This document shows, one piece after another, positions 26,708 through 35,297 of a DNA stretch of 64,000 nt (the first letter of the stretch is position 1; each line of letters opens with the position of its first letter). The stretch is from an uncultured Aquimarina sp. (GTDB taxonomy: Bacteria > Bacteroidota > Bacteroidia > Flavobacteriales > Flavobacteriaceae): positions 124,001-188,000 of the forward strand of contig CANMKX010000001.1 of assembly GCA_947498595.1 (NCBI GenBank). The letters are read 5' to 3'. The translations under genes and the position numbers were made by a program. The notes beneath the pieces were generated by a model, which worked only from the letters and a program-made list of their open reading frames with translations, made no database searches and was not told the DNA's origin.

Positions 26708-28810
26708 ATGACTCAAAAACAATTATGGTTTTCACTTCTTTCCTTATTATACTTCATTGGATTTTCTCAGGATATGAAAGAAGGTTTTAATTACTTAGAA
26801 ACTGGGAAATATCAAGAAGCATCGCTATTTTTTGAAAAAATTCTGACAACATACCCATCTAATAAAACAGCTAAATTATGTTATGGTAGGGCAGTAGGTT
26901 TAAATGGTAATGCATTAAGAGCAATAAGTATTTTTGAAGAATTGAAAAAAGAATATCCTAATGATTATGAGATTAAATTAAATTATGCAGAGTCATTGTT
27001 ATGGAATAAAGAGTTTAAGAAGGCCGAAGGTTTCTATAAACAGCTAGTTAATGAAGATAAAAGTAGTTTTCCTGCGGTTTTAGGGTATGCAAATACGTTA
27101 TCTAATCTTAAAAAATATGAAGAAGCATTACTACGTGTTAATGAAGCATTATTGATCATTCCTGCAAATCCAAATGCATTAATTTCAAGAAAGTATATAC
27201 GATTAGGATATGCTTCAAAACTGGCACAAAAGCGTGAATACGATTTAGCCGATCAAATGTTAGATAAAAACCTTAAAGATTTCCCTAGAGATAAAGATAC
27301 ATTGCTTAATAAAATTAATATTTATATGGCTATTAATAAATTTGAAGAAGCTAAATCTTTATATAAACAATTAGGAGTTAAGAAGAGTGATAGTATATTA
27401 TCCTTGAATGGATTAGCACTAATAGCTCATAAAATGCACAAAGAAAAGAAAGCTCTAAAGATTGCTGAAGGAGCTTTGATTGCGGTTAAACCATATGAAA
27501 AAGATAGTTTATTAACCTTAAATGTAAAAGAACGGTATATTCAAGCTTTGATATGGAATGGCAAATATGTGAAAGCTAGAGAAGAAATTAATGAATTGTA
27601 TAAAAAATATCCAAATCATTCTAAGGTATTGGCTATGGAATCTGGTTTAGGTATGTACACTAGTAATTTTGATAAAAGTATAGAAAATTATCAAAAAATA
27701 CTTGCAAACGATTCTACATCGTTTGATGGTAACCTAGGGATTGCAAATGCATATAGAGCTGTAAATGATCCTTATGCTAGTTTAACATATGCATATAAGA
27801 CATTACGTTTTTATCCAGAGCAACGAGATGCTCAAAAATTAATTAAAACATTAAATCTACAATACAGTCCTTTTGTAGAACATAAAACATCATATACGAT
27901 AGATAATGGAGATAACGAAGCTTGGAGTTTTTTATTAAAAACAGAAATTCCTTTTTCTACAAAATTAACATTTACAGGTAAGTACATATATAGGACAACT
28001 AGAAATAAGAAACCAGAAAATGATCATAAAGCAACTTCAAATAATTTTACTTTAGGAGGAAATTATAAGTTGACAAAAAATATATCTATTGTTGGAGAAT
28101 TAGGAGTTTTGAAGGCTAATAGTTCAACAAATGATTACTCGCAATTACTAACAAGTATTTTTATAAAAGCAAAACCTTTTAAATTACAAAACCTGGAAAT
28201 AGGGTATAGTAAAGAATTACAGGATTTTAATGCAGAACTGGTTGATAGAAAAATTGTAATGAATAATTATATTATAAATTATAATCTAAATACAAACTTT
28301 AATTTAGGTTGGTATACGCAATATATATATACAACTCAATCTGATGAAAATAAAAGGAATTTACTTTTTACATCCTTATATTATAAAATTTTAAGAAGAC
28401 CGAGTACAAAAATTGGATTCAATTATCAATACATCAGTTTTGATAATCAAGTTCCAGAAATTTATTTTAGCCCATCTAGGTTTAATGTAGTCGAAATATT
28501 TGCAGATTTAATTAAGAACTCATCAGAAAAAGAAGCTTACTGGTTTTATAGAGCCAACGCAGCAGCAGGTTATCAATTTATTGAGAATGAAGAAAAATCG
28601 ACAACATTTAGAATTGAAGGAGAATTAGGATATCAGTTCTCAGACAGATTAAGAGCTAGTCTTTATGGAAAACATAGTAATATAGCATCAGCTACAGCAG
28701 CAGGATTTAAATTTACAGAAGTTGGATTTAAATTAAAATGGTATCTCACTAGTAAGCCTCTATTCTATAAGAAAATCGAAAAAATAGAAACAAAGATTTT
28801 AAAAAAATAA
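26708..28810 (+). CDS. TPR protein with C-terminal YaiO-type outer-membrane beta-barrel
   Basis: 700 residues. A signal peptide (to about GFSQ, residue 20) is followed by roughly ten tetratricopeptide-like repeats to about residue 380 (GKYQEASLFFEKILTTYPSN, FKKAEGFYKQLVNEDKSSFP, FDKSIENYQKILANDSTSFDG). After about 395, alternating strands (FTGKYIYRTTR, FTLGGNYKLTKNISIVGELG, FNLGWYTQYIYTT) form a barrel like YaiO/PgaA-type polymer export proteins. A TPR-plus-barrel layout fits secretion of a polysaccharide across the outer membrane, as with PgaA or BcsC (family knowledge); that it exports this locus's glycan is inference. The AraC-type regulator follows after 67 bases. Confidence 0.78.
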   Translation: MTQKQLWFSLLSLLYFIGFSQDMKEGFNYLETGKYQEASLFFEKILTTYPSNKTAKLCYGRAVGLNGNALRAISIFEELKKEYPNDYEIKLNYAESLLWNKEFKKAEGFYKQLVNEDKSSFPAVLGYANTLSNLKKYEEALLRVNEALLIIPANPNALISRKYIRLGYASKLAQKREYDLADQMLDKNLKDFPRDKDTLLNKINIYMAINKFEEAKSLYKQLGVKKSDSILSLNGLALIAHKMHKEKKALKIAEGALIAVKPYEKDSLLTLNVKERYIQALIWNGKYVKAREEINELYKKYPNHSKVLAMESGLGMYTSNFDKSIENYQKILANDSTSFDGNLGIANAYRAVNDPYASLTYAYKTLRFYPEQRDAQKLIKTLNLQYSPFVEHKTSYTIDNGDNEAWSFLLKTEIPFSTKLTFTGKYIYRTTRNKKPENDHKATSNNFTLGGNYKLTKNISIVGELGVLKANSSTNDYSQLLTSIFIKAKPFKLQNLEIGYSKELQDFNAELVDRKIVMNNYIINYNLNTNFNLGWYTQYIYTTQSDENKRNLLFTSLYYKILRRPSTKIGFNYQYISFDNQVPEIYFSPSRFNVVEIFADLIKNSSEKEAYWFYRANAAAGYQFIENEEKSTTFRIEGELGYQFSDRLRASLYGKHSNIASATAAGFKFTEVGFKLKWYLTSKPLFYKKIEKIETKILKK

Positions 28811-28877
28811 AGAAATTATTAAATTTTCAGTACAATAAAACCGTAGTTTTTCGCGATTATGATAGAATTAGTTTTAT

Positions 28878-29900
28878 ATGTTACAGACAATACAGATAGT
28901 AGCTTTGTTACAAGGAGCTTTTCTTATATTTATATTACAAAAAAAAAGAGAAAATTATAATCCTCCCAATTATTGGTTATTATTAGGTAGTATTATATCA
29001 GTTATTCTATATACATTAGGAGATGATGATTATAATCTATTTGCTGATAATACAGATTGGTTTTTCTTTCACGAATGTTTAGTAATTACATTTCTTTTTT
29101 TGTTTGTGAAATACTATCAAACAGGCAAACAAGAATTTTCTAAAAAAGATTATTTATTTTTCATTCCATATATATTAACAGTAGGAGTTGAAATTTTTGA
29201 GTCAGTAATGAATCTTAAAGGAAATTTATCTTACGAAATTATAGAGTTTGCAGTAGAGTCTATATTTATAGGGTATATCTCAATTGCAATTTATGATATC
29301 ATAAGAAATAATAAAGATAAATGGTTGTTGTTTTTTCTAATTCCATTAGGATTGATTTTTTTATTGGATAAAATCATTTCGATGATTGATGTGAAAAATA
29401 ATGGGGCGCCTTCAATTTTTGAGAGTTATGGACTTATACTATTATTTACATTTTTATTCTATTATGTTGTTTATAAACTTTTAGAATCACCAAAAGAAAT
29501 TTTACCAAAATTAAAATGTGCGAAATATAAAACGTCAAATCTCAAAAAAGAAGATATAGAAAAACATAAAAATCGATTAATAAAATTAATGAGTGATGAT
29601 AAAATGTTTTTAAATAAAACACTTTCTGTTATTGAGGTTGCAAAAAAGTTAAATATTCCAAGACAGCATGTTTCAGAAATTCTTAATATTCACATGCAAG
29701 TAAATTTTCAAGATTTTATAAATAGCTATCGGATAGAAAAATTTATAGAATATTTACAAAAAGATGAATATAAAAATTATACAATATTAGCGATTGCATT
29801 AGAAGTAGGATTTAGTTCAAAAACATCATTCAATACTACATTCAAAAAAGTAAAAGGAATAACCCCAACACAATTTAAAAAGAAATTTATTCTAATGTAA
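28878..29900 (+). CDS. AraC-type regulator with N-terminal membrane sensor
   Basis: 340 residues. Residues about 1-205 carry seven or so hydrophobic helices (LQTIQIVALLQGAFLIFIL, FLFFVKYY-like, LLFFLIPLGLIFLLDKII). Residues about 240-340 form an AraC helix-turn-helix domain: LSVIEVAKKLNIPRQHVSEILN, NFQDFINSYRIEKFIEYL and IALEVGFSSKTSFNTTFKKVKGITPTQF. It is therefore a membrane-embedded DNA-binding protein, probably sensing a membrane or envelope signal. It follows the TPR/barrel gene and ends at a strong terminator, so it is the likely local regulator of the glycan locus (inference). Confidence 0.85.
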   Translation: MLQTIQIVALLQGAFLIFILQKKRENYNPPNYWLLLGSIISVILYTLGDDDYNLFADNTDWFFFHECLVITFLFLFVKYYQTGKQEFSKKDYLFFIPYILTVGVEIFESVMNLKGNLSYEIIEFAVESIFIGYISIAIYDIIRNNKDKWLLFFLIPLGLIFLLDKIISMIDVKNNGAPSIFESYGLILLFTFLFYYVVYKLLESPKEILPKLKCAKYKTSNLKKEDIEKHKNRLIKLMSDDKMFLNKTLSVIEVAKKLNIPRQHVSEILNIHMQVNFQDFINSYRIEKFIEYLQKDEYKNYTILAIALEVGFSSKTSFNTTFKKVKGITPTQFKKKFILM

Positions 29901-29930
29901 TTTTTAAAATAAATATCAAATAAAAGGTTC

Positions 29931-29964
29931 AAACGTTCAGAATACGCATTCTGAACGTTTTTTT
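29931..29964 (+). terminator. Intrinsic terminator after the AraC-type gene
   Basis: AAACGTTCAGAAT (29931-29943) pairs with ATTCTGAACGTTT (29948-29960) around loop ACGC, followed by a T-run to 29964. Part of it recurs at 30049-30072. Confidence 0.88.
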
Positions 29965-30048
29965 ATTTGATAAAAAATAAATAAGAATGATTCTAAATAA
30001 CTGACTGTTATAGTTTTATTTATTTGATGAGGATTTTATTAGAAATAG

Positions 30049-30072
30049 AGGTTCAAAATACGTATTCTGAAC
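30049..30072 (+). repeat. Second copy of the GTTCAnAATACGnATTCTGAAC palindrome
   Basis: The 22-mer at 30051-30072 matches the one at 29935-29956 in 20 of 22 positions and is itself palindromic with one mismatch. The flanking AGGTTCAA is also shared: this copy equals the first with an 8-base segment removed. There is no T-run after it, so it is not an obvious terminator. It ends 12 bases before the -33 element of the promoter at 30085-30112. Confidence 0.6.
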
Positions 30073-30084
30073 TTATTTAAAACT

Positions 30085-30112
30085 TTTGGTACCTAAAACT
30101 GCTTTAGTTTTG
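30085..30112 (+). promoter_or_regulatory. Promoter of the 139-residue membrane protein gene
   Basis: TTTG (30085-30088), 16-base spacer, then TAGTTTTG (30105-30112), a perfect TAnnTTTG box. The ATG follows 44 bases later. The palindrome at 30051-30072 lies just upstream, in a typical activator position. Confidence 0.52.
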
Positions 30113-30156
30113 AGCTACACAAGTTCAATACAAACTCAAAAGAATAGTATGTTTTA

Positions 30157-30576
30157 ATGAAAAGTATAGATTTATATATAGCAAGAGTTTTGGTCATTAC
30201 TGGAATACTAATAGGTGTCAAAAGTTGGTGGCAAACATTAACGCATATTGGAGATGAAACCTATATGTTAATCCCAGAATTTACAAAAGGAAAGTACCAT
30301 GCGTGGTATCATGCTTTCAGAGAAGCCATAGGAGATATCATAGCAATGCTTGTTTTTATAATGCTATTTTTTGGAAATCCTAAATGGAGAACTTCCAATA
30401 CTTGGAAAATAGCTTTGGTTCTAATGATAGGATATTATGCACCTTTTTGGATTGGTACTCCTTTTATACCAGAGTTAGCAGCTCCACATCTTACTGCAGA
30501 ATTGGTTCACTTAGGAATGGCTATTCCTCCCATAACAGGATTATTTATAGCTAAAAAACACTTTAAAATAATATAA
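30157..30576 (+). CDS. Hypothetical four-helix membrane protein
   Basis: 139 residues with about four membrane helices (residues about 8-24, 62-76, 88-106, 115-133). Polar residues between helices 1 and 2 include SWWQTLTHIGDE and KYHAWYHAFREAIGD; the clustered His/Trp/Asp could bind a ligand or metal, but I do not recognise the family. It has its own promoter and is followed by a long structured hairpin rather than a simple terminator. It stands between the AraC-type regulator and the glycosyltransferase pair, so it may belong to the regulator's target set (inference). Confidence 0.7.
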   Translation: MKSIDLYIARVLVITGILIGVKSWWQTLTHIGDETYMLIPEFTKGKYHAWYHAFREAIGDIIAMLVFIMLFFGNPKWRTSNTWKIALVLMIGYYAPFWIGTPFIPELAAPHLTAELVHLGMAIPPITGLFIAKKHFKII

Positions 30577-30586
30577 AATAACCTTT

Positions 30587-30659
30587 AACTACATCGATTA
30601 TAACACTTTTATAGAACTCGAGGGATGACGATTCTTACATAAAAGATATCGATGTAGTT
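30587..30659 (+). terminator. 73-base multi-stem hairpin, possible terminator or structured RNA
   Basis: Outer stem AACTACATCGAT (30587-30598) with ATCGATGTAGTT (30648-30659), 12 bp perfect. Middle stem CTTTTAT (30606-30612) with ATAAAAG (30639-30645). Inner stem AGAA-TCG (30613-30616, 30618-30620) with CGA-TTCT (30629-30635), leaving loop AGGGATGA. A short TTTTA follows. It begins 10 bases after the upstream stop. It could simply terminate that gene, but the three stacked stems are more elaborate than the other terminators here. Confidence 0.5.
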
Positions 30660-30708
30660 TTACTAATATATACTCTTATAAAGCATAGCTACACTAAATT
30701 AATATTAT

Positions 30709-31491
30709 ATGATTACTACCCTAAAGTTATGCATTGTCATACCATGTTATAATGAAACTAATCGTTTAAAAATGATAGAGTACAGGAGGTTTCTTAGAAA
30801 TAATGAAGAAGTTTTAATATGTTTTGTAGATGATGGTTCTACAGATCAAACAGCAATAATGCTGCAACAACTACAACAATTGTTTATAAATAAGGTTGTA
30901 GTGAAAATTTTAAAAAAAAATCAAGGAAAAGCAGCAGCTGTGAGAGAAGGTATGCAGTTTTGTTATCAAAATTATGAATATGATAATATCGCTTTTTTAG
31001 ATGCAGATTTATCTACATCATTAAGTGAATGTTTACTACTACATAGGCGAATCAATGCAAGTGTACGATTCGTTTTTGGATCAAGAATAGCAAAAATTGA
31101 TACACGAATAGATCGTAAAACATATCGTTTTATAATAGGTCGAGTCATAGCTACTTTAATATCCAAACAGTTAGGGTTGAGCGTATATGATACCCAATGC
31201 GGATGTAAAGTAATGGATAAGAAATTAGCTAGCTATATTTTTAGAGAACGTTTTATATCTAAATGGCTTTTTGATGTAGAGATATTTCACAGATTACTAC
31301 TTAAATACGGTAAAAATAAAGTATGCAAATTCTCAAAAGAAGTGCCTTTAAAATCATGGATTGATACAGATGGATCCAAAGTCGAATTATGGTATGTATT
31401 TAAATTATGGATTGATTTAATTAATATCAAAAAACGATATAAAAATGAATATGGAGAAATAAAAGAAGTACGTAATGAAATGGCATTATAA
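30709..31491 (+). CDS. Alg5-like polyprenyl-phosphate glycosyltransferase, copy 3
   Basis: 260 residues, GT2. IPCYNETNRL (11-20), DDGSTD (41-46), NQGKAAAVREG (71-81), LDADLS (97-102) and YDTQCGCKVMDKKLA are the family motifs. SKWLFDVEIFHRLLLKYGKNK is the Alg5-like segment. It is more diverged than copies 1 and 2 are from each other. Its 3' end overlaps the ArnT-like gene by 17 bases. The coupling implies that its polyprenyl-phosphosugar product is the donor used by that GT-C enzyme, as in ArnC-ArnT or GtrB-Gtr pairs (inference from family knowledge). Confidence 0.87.
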   Translation: MITTLKLCIVIPCYNETNRLKMIEYRRFLRNNEEVLICFVDDGSTDQTAIMLQQLQQLFINKVVVKILKKNQGKAAAVREGMQFCYQNYEYDNIAFLDADLSTSLSECLLLHRRINASVRFVFGSRIAKIDTRIDRKTYRFIIGRVIATLISKQLGLSVYDTQCGCKVMDKKLASYIFRERFISKWLFDVEIFHRLLLKYGKNKVCKFSKEVPLKSWIDTDGSKVELWYVFKLWIDLINIKKRYKNEYGEIKEVRNEMAL

Positions 31492-32875
31492 AGAAATATC
31501 AATAGTTACATTATTAGTCATTTTCTTATTAATATTCAGAGGATACCTTAATTATGCAATTCCTTTGATGGATAAAACTGAAGCAAGATATGCCGAAATT
31601 GCTAGGATAATGTATGAAACAAACGATTGGATAACATTGCAGATTGATTATGGAGTTTCGTTTTGGGCTAAACCACCATTGTCTACTTGGTTAACAGCGA
31701 TTAGTTTTAAATTATTAGGAGTTCATGAGTTTTCGAGCAGGTTACCATATTTAATGATAAGTATAGGAATTGTATTAATGATTGGTAAATATGCAAAAAG
31801 AGAAGGGTTACCATTTTTACTCCCAGGTTTTATTATACTAACGATACCAGAATTCTTAATTCATGTAGGAGTAGTTTCTACAGATGTCTCTTTAACATTT
31901 AGTGTGGTTTTAGTTATGGTATCCTATTGGGAAACAATGCGACAAGATAGAAAGAATAATCTATGGAGTTTTCTGTTTTTTATAGGGATAGGCTTAGGAA
32001 TGTTATCAAAAGGACCTATAATTATAGTTTTAACATTACCACCTATTATATTATGGCTATTTATAACAAAAAAACTAAAAGAAGTATGGAGTAAATTTCC
32101 AATAGTTTTAGGGAGTTTTATAGTAGGGATAATTGCAATACCTTGGTTTTATATAGCAGAAATAAAAACACCTGGTTTTTTTGATTATTTTATTATAGGA
32201 GAGCATTTTAAACGATTTATAGATAGTGAATGGAAAGGTGATAAATATGGGTTTCCTAAATCTCAACCATTAGGGATGGTATGGTTTTTTCTTTTAGTCT
32301 TTGCCATACCGTGGATACAAATTTTAATAATAAAATTATGGAACAAACGAAAAGAAATTATAATTAATGAGTGGAAATTGTTTTTATTGTTATGGCTTAT
32401 ATGGACTCCTGTATTTTTTACTATTTCAAAAAGTTTAATACATCCATATATAATGCCAGTAATGGTTCCTATTGCACTATTAATAATTTCATTTTGGAAA
32501 GAATTTAAAAAGAGAAAAAACCTTTTAATAGGAGGAATGATATTTCCTATGATTGCTTTTCTATTTTATATAATAATATCTCAAACCCCACAATTAGAAT
32601 ATTATATTAACTCAGACAAATACCTCATTAAAAATAATAGACAAAACGATGGTGATATTTTTCATTGGGAAAAGAAAAGTTATTCAGGGCAATTTTACAC
32701 AAAAGGAAAATTAAGAATCTTAAACGATTTAAATTCAGAAAATAACAAACTTCTTGTTTCAAAATCATTAATTATTATACCGCATAGAGAATATCAAAAA
32801 TTGACAACAGAAGAGAAAAGAAAATTAAGATTAAAATCTAAAAATCATAAAAAAGGAATATACTTATATCAGTAA
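31475..32875 (+). CDS. ArnT-like GT-C glycosyltransferase (GT39/PMT family)
   Basis: 466 residues with about eleven to twelve membrane helices. The first large periplasmic loop has the acidic pair and motif LMDKTEARYAEIARIMYET followed by FWAKPPLSTWL, diagnostic of the PMT/ArnT superfamily, where the Asp/Glu residues take part in catalysis. It should transfer a sugar from a polyprenyl phosphate onto a periplasmic lipid, protein or glycan. The usual large C-terminal domain is short (about residues 370-466, soluble, lysine-rich). It overlaps its presumed donor-synthesising partner. Confidence 0.88.
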   Translation: MKWHYKEISIVTLLVIFLLIFRGYLNYAIPLMDKTEARYAEIARIMYETNDWITLQIDYGVSFWAKPPLSTWLTAISFKLLGVHEFSSRLPYLMISIGIVLMIGKYAKREGLPFLLPGFIILTIPEFLIHVGVVSTDVSLTFSVVLVMVSYWETMRQDRKNNLWSFLFFIGIGLGMLSKGPIIIVLTLPPIILWLFITKKLKEVWSKFPIVLGSFIVGIIAIPWFYIAEIKTPGFFDYFIIGEHFKRFIDSEWKGDKYGFPKSQPLGMVWFFLLVFAIPWIQILIIKLWNKRKEIIINEWKLFLLLWLIWTPVFFTISKSLIHPYIMPVMVPIALLIISFWKEFKKRKNLLIGGMIFPMIAFLFYIIISQTPQLEYYINSDKYLIKNNRQNDGDIFHWEKKSYSGQFYTKGKLRILNDLNSENNKLLVSKSLIIIPHREYQKLTTEEKRKLRLKSKNHKKGIYLYQ

Positions 32876-32879
32876 TTAA

Positions 32880-32920
32880 TAAGAGCTCATATAGAATACA
32901 AAATTTTATAAGAGCTCTTA
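32880..32920 (+). terminator. Weak hairpin after the ArnT-like gene
   Basis: TAAGAGCT (32880-32887) pairs with AGCTCTTA (32913-32920) across a 25-base loop; no long T-run follows. It starts 5 bases after the stop. Confidence 0.4.
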
Positions 32921-33048
32921 CTTGTTATTGCAAGATAACTAAACATAATTTACTCTTGAGAATAATTACGATTAGTTTTTCTATAAAATTATTTCAAATA
33001 AAAAGATGTGAAATAAAGTAAAAGAAACTGAAATATCATTAAATTACG

Positions 33049-33085
33049 AACTTGTTTAATTAAGAAAACAATCAAAAAACAAGTT
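33049..33085 (+). promoter_or_regulatory. 5' leader hairpin before the beta-helix gene
   Basis: AACTTGTTT (33049-33057) pairs with AAACAAGTT (33077-33085) around a 19-base loop. The 3' arm ends 6 bases before the ATG at 33092, in the region a ribosome would occupy. It might modulate translation; a chance inverted repeat in A/T-rich DNA is possible. Confidence 0.35.
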
Positions 33086-33091
33086 TTAAAA

Positions 33092-35257
33092 ATGAAAAAA
33101 AAACTAATAATTTTAGTAATGTTAATTTCTACTTTTGCTTTTGGACAAACATCAGCAGAATGTGTAATTGATGGAGGTATCCAAGCAGACATAGATCCTC
33201 AAAACCCTAATGTAAACCGTGTTTTAAGTGATGCAATAGCATTGCTTAATGGAGAAGGAACAATTACGATTAAAGGCGAAGTCACAATCGTTAATGATTT
33301 TAGCATACCAAAAGGAATCGTACTTAACTTCTATAATGGAGGTAAACTAAAAATGAATAATGCCATTACATTAAATATAGCAGGAACGATTATAGCTGAA
33401 CCTTACCAAATATTTGAAACTGTAATGCCAACAACTACAATAGCATTAGCGAACCTAGAAGTATATCCAGAATGGTTTGGTGCTGTTGTTAATGATGGAA
33501 TTGATGACTCAAATAGTATAAGTCAAGCAATATCTAGTATAGCTACTACAACTGTTGGAAATATCTTTTTTTTGAATGGAGTTTATGATATACATGAAAC
33601 TATAGCACTCCCTAGTAATAGTAGATTGATAGGGAATGGTGAAACTACACTAAGATCTCATAGAAATATAGAAGACTTGGAGGTCTTAGTTAGTGTTAAT
33701 GCTGATGGTACTGAAACGTATGAAACAAGATCAACTTTTTATCCAACAACAATCTTTAAGAATAAAGATGCAAATAATGAAAATATAATAATTTCAGGAT
33801 TCAAATTTGATGGTAATTGGAGAAACGATACGGGGCAATTACGATCATACGGGTTAAAAGATAATAGCTCGAATTATATAGCTAATTTATTGAGGTTTGA
33901 TAATGTAACTAACCTAAAATTTAAAGATGTTGATATCTTTAATTACTCTAGTAATTATAATGATTTGGATGGACAGTATGAAGCTATGACTATAGAACAT
34001 AGTAAAAATATTTATGTAGAAAACATGCGTTTATATGATTCAAGAATAGAAGGAGTTCGTTTTTATGAATCAGAAAATATAATTGTTGATAGATTTTATT
34101 CTTTTAATGATTATATATGGACTCCTTTACATTTCTGGTACTGCACAAATGTAACTCTCAAAAATTCGATAATTGATGAAATAAATAATGATGATCCAGA
34201 CGATATAGCTGGAATTCCTTTGGGAAGTACGATAAATTTTACAGTTAAAAATTCGATTATTAAGAATTGTAAAATATATGGAGGTTCTGGAATAGATATA
34301 GGAAATGAAGAAGATAAAAATTTTGAAATAGCTAACATAACAATAAAAGATAACCACTTAGAAAGAGTAAGACACGGTGTGTATTCTGAAAATAGTAATG
34401 ACGAAATTAAAGGGTTAGTCATTAGTAATAACACAATCATGTTACATGGAAGAGTAATAAACAATAATAATGAAGGTATAAATAGTACAGGTGTAAAACT
34501 ATTTAAAGCCAAAGATATTATGATTTTAAATAATCGGATAAGCGCGCTGGATGATAAAAGAGCTTCTATAGGTATAAGATTTGATTATAGTGTGCATAAT
34601 TTATTAATTCAGAACAACGTTATTGAAGATGTTGATAATGGAGTATATTCAAGAGTCTTAAGCTCAGGGAATATAGTAGATCATATAAAAATAATAGGTA
34701 ATACGATTAAAACAATACCACTTAACGGTCGTAGTACATATAGAAATAATTATAGTACTGGTGTCTTTTTTGTTAAAACAGGTGGTAGTACTGAAGCAAA
34801 TGGTTTCTCTAATTGGACTATAAAAGACAATTATTTTGATAATGAAGGTAGTTGGGTTTATAATTATGATAATCCACCAGTGATTCAAGAAAATTTCAAC
34901 ATTATTAATAACGTTTTTAAATCAGGTGTAAATGGATGTAATAGAGGTATAGATTTAAATAATATAACAGATTTAACTATTAGTGCTAATAAACTGCAAA
35001 ACTCATATTCAAATAAAATAGTTAGTAATACAAATGTAATAATGCACCATAATATATTGAAATATGTAGGGTATAATCCCGATAATTCTGGACTAGGTTT
35101 TAGAATTCAAAAGAATGAGGGGATCGGAAGTTTTAAGTATAATATAATGTATAATAATCTAGATTGGAGAGGAGTATTGTTTAATTTAAATAGTTTGGAA
35201 GATAATTTCAAAAATGATTTCTTTGGACTAGTAGACGAATATAATTACTCTAAATAA
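33092..35257 (+). CDS. Secreted right-handed beta-helix protein (pectate-lyase-like superfamily)
   Basis: 721 residues with an N-terminal signal peptide (MKKKLIILVMLISTFAFGQ). Residues about 30-110 form a head region seen in phage tailspike-like and pectate_lyase_3-like proteins (AIALLNGEGTITIKGEVTI, GIVLNFYNGGKLKM). From about 155 to 690 there are many short rungs of a parallel beta-helix, such as NIIISGFKFDGNW, NIYVENMRLYDSRIEGVRFYES, ITIKDNHLERVRHGVYSENS and LLIQNNVIEDVDNGVYS. The family includes lyases, hydrolases and epimerases acting on polysaccharides, but no catalytic residues can be assigned. It has no T9SS tail (it ends VDEYNYSK), unlike its convergent neighbour. Confidence 0.82.
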   Translation: MKKKLIILVMLISTFAFGQTSAECVIDGGIQADIDPQNPNVNRVLSDAIALLNGEGTITIKGEVTIVNDFSIPKGIVLNFYNGGKLKMNNAITLNIAGTIIAEPYQIFETVMPTTTIALANLEVYPEWFGAVVNDGIDDSNSISQAISSIATTTVGNIFFLNGVYDIHETIALPSNSRLIGNGETTLRSHRNIEDLEVLVSVNADGTETYETRSTFYPTTIFKNKDANNENIIISGFKFDGNWRNDTGQLRSYGLKDNSSNYIANLLRFDNVTNLKFKDVDIFNYSSNYNDLDGQYEAMTIEHSKNIYVENMRLYDSRIEGVRFYESENIIVDRFYSFNDYIWTPLHFWYCTNVTLKNSIIDEINNDDPDDIAGIPLGSTINFTVKNSIIKNCKIYGGSGIDIGNEEDKNFEIANITIKDNHLERVRHGVYSENSNDEIKGLVISNNTIMLHGRVINNNNEGINSTGVKLFKAKDIMILNNRISALDDKRASIGIRFDYSVHNLLIQNNVIEDVDNGVYSRVLSSGNIVDHIKIIGNTIKTIPLNGRSTYRNNYSTGVFFVKTGGSTEANGFSNWTIKDNYFDNEGSWVYNYDNPPVIQENFNIINNVFKSGVNGCNRGIDLNNITDLTISANKLQNSYSNKIVSNTNVIMHHNILKYVGYNPDNSGLGFRIQKNEGIGSFKYNIMYNNLDWRGVLFNLNSLEDNFKNDFFGLVDEYNYSK

Positions 35258-35297
35258 TAGTTTATTAGAAATTAGGAGAAAAACATATAGAATATAT

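Noticed and set aside
34111-34512. 133-codon open frame on the - strand
   Set aside because: Antisense to the beta-helix gene; no motif, no promoter, composition explained by the AT-rich repeats of the other strand.
33092-35257. Phage tailspike
   Set aside because: The beta-helix resembles tailspikes in fold, but it has its own signal peptide and sits among glycan genes with no phage genes around.
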